From Liolophura sinensis (taxonomy: Eukaryota > Mollusca > Polyplacophora > Chitonida > Chitonidae): DNA of 64,000 nucleotides. The notes under the pieces were generated by a model. That model did not search any database and was not told where the DNA came from. It saw only the letters and a program-made list of their open reading frames with translations. Location: assembly GCF_032854445.1 (NCBI RefSeq), contig NC_088297.1, forward strand, positions 19,231,127 to 19,295,126. The letters are read 5' to 3'. Shown here piece after piece: positions 56,963 through 64,000 of the stretch (position 1 is the stretch's first letter; each line of letters opens with the position of its first letter). The translations under genes and the position numbers were made by a program.

Positions 56963-57010
56963 TAGGGCATTCCTCCATTCACAAATATGACCGCCACCGT
57001 TCTAGTGATG

Positions 57011-59437
57011 TGTAATGTTTTGCTTCACTTTTTCCTTGTCGCAGTGAAGTCCGATGATAGTAGACTTTATTTGGGACGAAATATGTGAATAAGGATTTTA
57101 TTTGATTCAAAGTAGGATTTTCACAAAACAATCAAAATTTCCTAACAAAAGGTTTTCCTGTGAGAAAAGATTTTAGACTTTTTCGTTGCTCATTCCAGTT
57201 CAGATTTTCAAAGATATACTAGCTTTTTTAGTGCGGAAACTCATTATGAGACACAAATGAGAAGACTAGAAGCATGTAACCAATTGAAATGAAAATGTGT
57301 AAGCTATCCAACTATAAGTGCAATTTAATATTCTATAATTTTCTTCAGAAGTATAAAACATATAAATAGCAAGAGTTTTCTTGACTTTATTTAACATGAT
57401 TGGAAAATCCATCATTTTCATATTATTCTTGTGTGACTTCATGACGAGGACCATATTTAAGTGAAGTACATGGACAGGTTTAGGACGTCTAAACTTTTTT
57501 ATCTGACAAAGTATGTGAGCACACGGCTTGATTAATCAGGTCTGCCCAGAAACGACCAGAGTGAAAACCCGAGAATGGTGTTTCCAGCACACCTCTTACA
57601 GCACTCACTTTAGGGGAATCAATGAAGCAATCTCCAGCTCGTGATTACATACAAGTAGGAAGACTACACACATGCGAGCAAGCCGTATGGGTTACTTTCG
57701 ACTTGATAGGCATAAAATCCCAGGATGTCTAGTATTACAAAACATCTAGATTTGGAGTAGTTGTTTCTTTGGATGCGACTGCCTGTAGTCAACAGGATCT
57801 TCCGTGTCTTGTAAATGACTAGCCTAATATCAGTATTTATTCCCTGCCTAAACAGAATTGTGAAAATGCCTTTGAACACTCACGTTCACGGATTTATCTG
57901 CCACCCATTGCATCATCTAGGTAAAAGAACTTTGTTTTAATGAACAAACCTGTTTTTTCAAGCTGCAAAATTATCTTGTGGGGAATAACCATAAGGTAAA
58001 GACTTTCGTAACATCTCCACTCATTCTTTGTCTAAACAGAATTTCGAAACGTCTTTGAACATCCTGGTTTACGGATGTCTGTGCTACCAGAAAGATGAAC
58101 TTATCGCAGTTGCGTGTTAAGAGTTGTTTTTAGGCATTTTAAAAATACATTATTATGTGGTCGTAAAACGGGTTACAGATGTTTTCTTGTGGAGCCAACG
58201 ATCATTATAACACAATTTGTGAAATGTCACCTCACTGGTTACAAGGTACAAAATAATTTAAAGCTTTCTCAGTAAAACGCCAATCAATCAAATATTCAAA
58301 TAAATTTTTGAAGATTTAGTTGCATTTACGAACGTACAAAATTACATTTTTCATTCTCCACGAGAGTTGCTAAGAGAATACAAAGATAAAGAGCCAGGTG
58401 AGTTTAAACCATATAAATGCAAAGTGTTGGTATTCCCCTGTAGACCTTTCAATAAACTGTCAATCAAGAAAACGCAATTGACCAATCGTCAGCAGTATTG
58501 TTGCAAATATCCCAACCGGATGTCCAAAACGTTAGTTACAAATGTTCAATCTTCTGTGTCATAATTGCTTTCACCGGGGACGGAATGAGTAGTAACGTTG
58601 TCACGAGAACGGGTTGGGAGACCTCGGATGTGTTGGATCCATCTGTTGTATTATTTCTCGTACTCAAACCATTTATACTGAAATTGAACGCAGGTATGAA
58701 ATTGGTTTTATTACACCTTGTATGGGGTGCATGCTGTTTTTGGAAGCGATCCAACCGGAACTTAAATGCTAAAATCCAGAAAGACGAGCGAGGTTGGAAA
58801 TGTATTTACTTGTATTAAGTACATCGTGCCTCTCTTTTGACACTCTTTTACAGCATAAAACGTATAGTTTCAACGCTTGTTTGGAGAACCTTCGTATAGA
58901 GCTAATTGAGCTGAACGAATAAATTCATTCCGTTATAATTCAGATATTTCTTAGAACTTGCATTAGTGGAGTATCCTCAGAGCTTCGGATTCTTTTTCTA
59001 AAAAGAAAAGAAATATTGTTTGAAGTTGATATAAATGACAAATACGTATAAGAGTGTGTGCCAAAAAATGCGGCAATCCATATGAACACGGTTTTCGGGT
59101 ATCCAGTTACATCACCAGGAGACGAGATCGTGCAAGAGACAAGAAAAGATGTATACAGTGTTGACACTGCAAACACAAGAACAAAAACATAACTTTATTA
59201 TTAGTATTTTTAAATAAGTTTTTCTTGAGAGCGAACACCTTCAAAAAACATCAAAATCGATGTCTATCGTAAGCTGTCAAGCCATCTGGATAGACTGGAT
59301 GTTCGAAAAGTCACGTTTCCAATGATGCCGTACGAAAAGAAGAAAAAGACTATGAGAGACTGTGTTTAAAAACGTGGCCGAGTTTTCGGATTATATCTGC
59401 ACACATCGTGATTTGCACGGTTTGGTGCAATCGACTA
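57011..59437. repeat. Tandem segmental duplication, copy 2, interrupted
   Basis: Carries the same anchors in the same order (about 57221, 57823, 57992 and 59143). Between the third and fourth, about 58138-59088, lie about 0.95 kb absent from copy 1. That block contains a SINE-A-like tail (58262-58306) and open frames on both strands at 58498-58818 that I cannot assign. Confidence 0.85.
58262..58306 (+). repeat. SINE-A tail remnant
   Basis: CTCAGTAAAACGCCAATCAA then TCAAATATTCAAATAAAT. Only the last 45 bp remain. Confidence 0.5.
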
Positions 59438-59632
59438 CAAGAACGTTATAGGCTATAGCCCAAGGTTTTATTGTATGCTAAATGTGATGATAAGACAGAA
59501 TTATGGGTAATTCTGGACCAGTGACGTCTAATACAATGCAGTTAACATCACCGCATTTTTTTATTAATTCTGCGAAGCCATGATGCTAGGGGGCGTGTAA
59601 TTTTGCCGCTATGTATGCATTCACATGAATAG

Positions 59633-59791
59633 TTCAAGTCGAGTTTATGCTGACTTTCCCTCCCGTTGTATTCGTGGGAAGGTCTGGTAGCAACTTCCCG
59701 ATGATCGTTAGTTTCCCCCGGGCTCTGTCCGGTTTTCCTCCCACCACAATGTGGAAATATTCCTGCGGACGGCGTAAAACCCCAACCAAAC
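59633..59791 (+). repeat. SINE-A copy, partial head
   Basis: TTCAAGTCGAGTTTATGCTG, CGTGGGAAGGTCTGGTAGCA, CCCCCGGGCTCTGTCCGGTT and ACGGCGTAAAACCCCAACCA. The CTGGCCGCCGTCGTATAAG block is deleted. Confidence 0.85.
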
Positions 59792-61119
59792 AAAAAAATA
59801 ATCAGAAAAATAAACAAAATTATTAAATTCGTTTACATCCTACAATGAACACGTGCACGTCAATATCTTTGTTACAACAATTAGTTTACTTGTAGATGTC
59901 TCCTTAGCAGACATTCGCCAAAGATGTGCCTTCTTACTCTGTTCCACATACAACTAACATGGTTACAAGCCTTGTCATATGCCGACATTAATTATTTACT
60001 CATTAGAACTAACCTGTTTTAAAGGAATCGGAAAACATGGCCATTGGACATTAAATAGTTTCCGATTTCCTGCAGTTTAATATCTACATATTGTCGACTT
60101 GAAATTCTTATGATGTGCGGGGCTCCCGTGACCAAGGTGGTTAGCATCTCAGAGCGGCGCTCTTACAAGGGAGGTGGAAATAGATGGTTGTCATGTACAA
60201 TGAGACTTAGTTCTAACACAACACGATAGTCGGTAAAATGTTATGACTAAGTGATGACGATGAAGAAATGATCTGAATGACCCAAGGTGTATTGTCCCTG
60301 CTTGAATTCCATGCCCTTAATCCTCTTTAGGCGTGTGGTATTTTTGTGGAATTCATATCCACAGGGCGCTGTTGAAACAATTTCGCCAAACATAGAACGT
60401 GTTTTCCTTGGCCTTAAAGTCAAACCTTGTGAATGACAGCCGATCTCTAGTAATGTTTAGCTGATTGAATCGGTGCACTTAGCGCGGGATCAGCTGGGCA
60501 TTTACCATTTAGGACGATTTCATCGAAGTCAGGGAGAAAGCTTAAGTTCAGCTGTAACACTTCACGTCAGCGTAAAAAAAACGAGACGCATTCACGGGGG
60601 AGCTGTTTTTAATTAATCACCAAGGCTTTATTGTTATTTTAGTAGACATTATTGCAAATGATCGTATGGGTTTCTAAGTTTTTTTGCAAACTGAACACGT
60701 AAAATGTTTTGACATCATTCCATATAACCCACTATTTTTTGGGAGCTTAACATTGTTCCGCTAGTGTTTTTTCACACTTCTACTTTTACTGGGTTCTTGC
60801 ATAGCTTTAAATCCTCGTTTTATTTCCCATGCTTTCATCACCTTGGATAAAGAAATCGTCTATGCATACATCAATGCTCTCGCCTTTTCAATCACGCTGT
60901 TCTCAATCAAAGGCTATTCTTAAGACTGTAATTACTGAATATTTCGGATATCTGATGCAGCAAGAAAGATTCAAATAGTCGAAATATGAATGCGATTAGA
61001 ATTAATAACCCATCTTTTTGGCCTGAATACAGTTCAAAATGTTTGTGCATAAGATGCTTCTTCCAAATTACCTAATGGCCATTAAAGAAAACTAGAAAAC
61101 TAAAGCTTGCCAGCGCTTC
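59792..61119. other. Intergenic DNA, one tRNA-like head
   Basis: About 60118-60165 (GGGGCTCCCGTGACCAAGGT, then GGTTAGCATCTCAGAGCGG) resembles the 5' half of a tRNA-derived SINE, but no B box or body follows. The rest is unrecognised. Confidence 0.4.
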
Positions 61120-61315
61120 GCATTCACCAATTCAGTCGCTATGAGTCGATGCTGACTTCCTCTCCGGGCACTCGTGTGAAGGTCTGTCAGTAACTTGCGG
61201 ATGGTCGTGGTTTTCTCCCGGTCCCTGCAAGCTTTCCTCCCACCATAATACTGGCTGCAGTGGTATAAATGAAAAATATTCTTGACTTCGGCGTGATACA
61301 CCAACCAAGTAAATA
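61120..61315 (+). repeat. SINE-A copy, partial head
   Basis: TTCACCAATTCAGTCGCTAT, GTGTGAAGGTCTGTCAGTAA, CTTGCGGATGGTCGTGG, ACCATAATACTGGCTGCAGT, then CACCAACCAAGTAAATAA. Confidence 0.85.
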
Positions 61316-63220
61316 ACTACATTTGTAATCTATGTATTCTTTGTCTCATAAATCCTATTCTTAGTATCACAATTGAAAACACTGAAGCGTTTCCTACTAA
61401 CAAGATTTTTATTTATCAAGCATAGTATCGATTGAAAAGATGCACCAAAACAGGACGTAGATGAAAAGAAAATAGGATGCAGGCCATGCATACCTTATCA
61501 TAGCCCTACGCGTAATTGTAGGATATACTCATTTACAGCTCTGACACAAAAGCCACGTTGTTACAGGGAAATTGTCCTGGTTATTTTGAATCAGTTTCCC
61601 TTTGTTTTCCACGTTGTATATACCGTTTTGCGATGGATTGCAGAACACTGTAAATTTTGCCAGTTTTCGAAGGTGTCGTGAAAAAATGACAATTACCAAG
61701 AAGCTTAGGGTTAGTCAGATTAAAGACCTTCATTGTTACTCTTGATATGTGCATGTTTTAATCTCTATTGGAATTCATAAAATAAAAATATTTTTTATTT
61801 CAGTGGCATTATCAACGATTTGTCATTGTCACTGACAATGATTATTTTCATTTTCCTTCAATGCAATTCATGAAACCAAACTTACTCCGCGTTGTTTCGA
61901 TAAATCCAAGTACCATGGTTTCTCGAGCAATATATTAACTCAAAACTATTTTACTTGTACCACACCAGTCAGCTGTATGGGTGGAGGAACCTGGAGCGTC
62001 CAACTACCGACCTTCAGCATGTTACCGACCAACTCTGGCACATCTGACAAACAGATCTGCACACCATATTGGTGTAATACAAGTGGTTGTGAACTGACGC
62101 CCCAAATATGGTTGCGAACAGAAACTAGTCCATTTATGCATAAAGCATATGACGAAACATATAGACAGATTTAGATACAGCAGGCCAGTAAGTCCGTGCC
62201 ATAGATAATCCATTGTTTCTTTAAAAACAATAAAACCTTTAAAACTTGAGCCAGGGTCTTCCTTACTTATGATAAAGACGCATCATTAAAAATAATCAAG
62301 CAACACTTTCCTCATACTCTTGTAAGACAAGAAATAGGGTGATATCTGAACCACTTAGTCCGGCACTACCCAGGCTTACATAACCTAGAGGTGTAATTCA
62401 TGCGTTTTATCTTTTCTTTTAAAGTCACTGTCAGACACGCTGACTATGTGTTGTCCTATGGGAATCCCCTCTCCGCAAAACACGCTTTGGTTGAAGCTTT
62501 TGCCCAGCCGATATTGATCAAGAGGGCATTAAGGTGGAGCCTCTGGCTATATCAGTATTGCTTTAAAGCCATCCGATACCTTAACAACATAACAGAAGTC
62601 TTTCTCAAGGGGGTGTCCCTCGAGAGCCTCGTGTTAATTTCCCAGTCTCGTTTCTTCCGAGTCTCGTCGTCAGAGTAGCGGGATTTCCTTTAATGCCTCT
62701 GAGAAACGTCTCAATTTTCTTCCCTTTTTCCCGAGAAATCCAATTTATTTTTGAATCCTGTCAGTCCATGTTGAATAAGTCAACGATGTCAATATCTCTC
62801 ATAAAAATATTCAGCACCTAAGACTTTATGCGAATGATCTTTGGTTTGCCTATAAATTTTAATGTCTTGGATCGTTCCGGCCATAAATGATTTTGCGTTG
62901 AACTGTGAATTAAAGGTTCTCCTCAGCGGCGAATATCAATCATCACTGAAAGCCGCATGATGCTATTTTGTTGTCACCACCCCCCCCGCCCCCCAAGAGA
63001 CAATAACTAACGGAATACTCACGGCAAAGCCAAAGCATTCGCAAAACTTACTGCTTGTACAAAAACAAAAGCACACAGCAGTTTGATGTCAGGTAGACGG
63101 CAAACATTAATTTACTTCTTAAAGGTGAAAAGAGGAACAGGTCCTATAAAATTAAAATCATCAATATCCATGTCGTGAACAGAACTGCATAAATAAAGCG
63201 TCTGAAAATGATACACGAAA
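61316..63220. other. Intergenic DNA and GPCR 3' flank
   Basis: About 61960-62060 (GGGTGGAGGAACCTGGAGCG, CCGACCTTCAGCATGTTACC) looks like the inverse of another SINE body, at low identity. A minus-strand AATAAA (plus 62744-62749) could be the poly(A) signal of the GPCR gene. A C-rich run lies at about 62979-62993. Confidence 0.4.
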
Positions 63221-63426
63221 CTACCACTCGGAATCCGTATCTGTTTCTCTGTTGTGGGGGTTTGCCGCTAGTTGGCGTGTGCTGTCGTCTGTTTCCTCAG
63301 GATTGGACGATATATTCCTTGGAAGTCTAAGAGGAGAACGGTTGAGACTGCGCAAGCGTATTAGCTCCAACTGTCTATACTGTGACTGTGACTTGCTTCT
63401 TTCGAAATAATTACTACTGCGGTCAT
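63221..63426 (-). CDS. LGR/RXFP-like class A GPCR, terminal exon (cytoplasmic tail)
   Basis: The minus-strand acceptor GTTACAG (ending 63427) continues the previous exon in phase 1 (G|AT, Asp). It encodes a polar Ser/Arg-rich tail of about 67 residues, including YFERSKSQSQYRQLELIRLR, that ends TDTDSEW and TAG (63223-63221). Many Ser/Thr could be kinase and arrestin sites. No transmembrane segment remains. Confidence 0.85.
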
Positions 63427-63569
63427 CTGTAACATAAAGTCAAGATAAAACTATTTGGTGTTAAGCCTCGAAAAGAATATTTATAAAATACAGATACGGA
63501 AAATGTCTCAGCTATTGCTTTGGCCAAGTCTAAAGGTGGATGACTTCCCGAAATGCGCATGTCACTTAC

Positions 63570-63738
63570 CTGTATAGGTCTGACGTGTATCTCCATTTAC
63601 GGAGCCAATGAACGACTTTCTCACATATGACGCTCTCTTCTGGATATTCATGAGGAAGGGAGCTGTAGAGATTGTATACAGCACGGGATTAATGGCTGAA
63701 TTGACGGGAAGGATGAAGACAGCTATCCAGGCATACAC
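63570..63738 (-). CDS. LGR/RXFP-like class A GPCR, exon with TM7
   Basis: On the minus strand an acceptor ending TTTCAG (63739) and a GTAAGT donor (63569) bound a 169-nt exon. It encodes VYAWIAVFILPVNSAINPVL then YTISTAPF, which is TM7 with the class A NPxxY motif (NPVLY). The N-S-A-x-N-P-x-L-Y-T-x-x-T pattern is typical of glycoprotein-hormone, LGR and relaxin-family receptors, so a G-protein-coupled plasma-membrane receptor of that group is likely. Helix 8 and the juxtamembrane tail follow. The upstream exons and any leucine-rich ectodomain lie beyond position 64000. RXFP versus LGR cannot be decided here. Confidence 0.87.
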
Positions 63739-63924
63739 CTGAAACATTAAGTGCAAAGTAAGGAGAAAACTATCAAACGAACATCTTTCCAAACACTGAT
63801 AAAGACGCATATGAAAGGATGACGTGTAAATTTTTCCCTTCAGCAATCCCGGAAATTATACGGCATTTTAGATTTAGGTCAGATTATGAACATTTTTCTA
63901 TGTACTTTACAACATCAATTTACA

Positions 63925-64000
63925 AGAGGCCGAGTGGTTAGCGCGCTAGCTCACCACAATGGCCCAGGAGCAGCTAACTAACGCTAGCTCAGCTAGCCCC
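63925..64000 (+). repeat. SINE-A-like head, cut by window edge
   Basis: AGGCCGAGTGGTTAGCGCGC, TAGCTCACCACAATGGCCCA and GGAGC match the tRNA-like head of SINE-A with substitutions. The body would lie right of the window. Confidence 0.6.

Noticed and set aside
58498..58818. Open frames on both strands in the extra block of the tandem duplication
   Set aside because: Neither strand shows a recognisable motif or paired splice sites; kept only as a note in the duplication entry.

Overview
The window is eukaryotic nuclear DNA. Coding sequence is sparse and broken into exons with GT-AG boundaries, introns run to several kilobases, and tRNA-derived SINEs, a dead LINE and minisatellites dominate. The gene content (a secreted cysteine-module protein, an LRR receptor, an SDR oxidoreductase and a relaxin/glycoprotein-hormone-receptor-like GPCR) and the repeat types point to a marine invertebrate, most likely a lophotrochozoan such as a mollusc or brachiopod. 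I cannot name the species from sequence alone. I see no tRNA, rRNA, CRISPR or bacterial-type gene.

Layout: 1-3.3 kb holds the last two exons (+) of a gene entering from the left that encodes tandem six-cysteine modules. 3.85-4.33 kb is a 32-bp palindromic minisatellite. 4.5-10.4 kb is intergenic, with SINEs and a second repeat family. 10.82-13.28 kb is an intact single-exon gene for an 818-residue LRR membrane receptor (+). 13.58-17.27 kb is a decayed non-LTR retrotransposon (-) with endonuclease, reverse transcriptase and C-terminal zinc-finger regions. 17.3-24 kb is mostly empty, with one possible transposase-like fragment. 24.07-28.3 kb is a large G-rich minisatellite with 45-47-bp units and higher-order structure. 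28.7-40.0 kb contains three phase-compatible candidate exons on the minus strand that may form the 3' part of one unrecognised gene. 41.56-47.06 kb carries five exons (+) of a short-chain dehydrogenase/reductase. 47.4-55.5 kb is repeat-rich intergenic DNA. 55.6-59.4 kb is an old tandem duplication whose second copy carries about 0.95 kb of extra DNA. 63.2-63.7 kb has the last two exons (-) of a class A GPCR that continues beyond the right edge.

Three interspersed families recur. SINE-A is about 265 bp, has a tRNA-like head and ends in a TTGAGTACGGCGTAAAACAC-type tail; some copies have clean target-site duplications. SINE-B has a tRNA-like head and a tail related to that of SINE-A. Family C is an unclassified element with at least eleven pieces here. 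The genes show no operon-like relationship, and nothing in the sequence links their functions.
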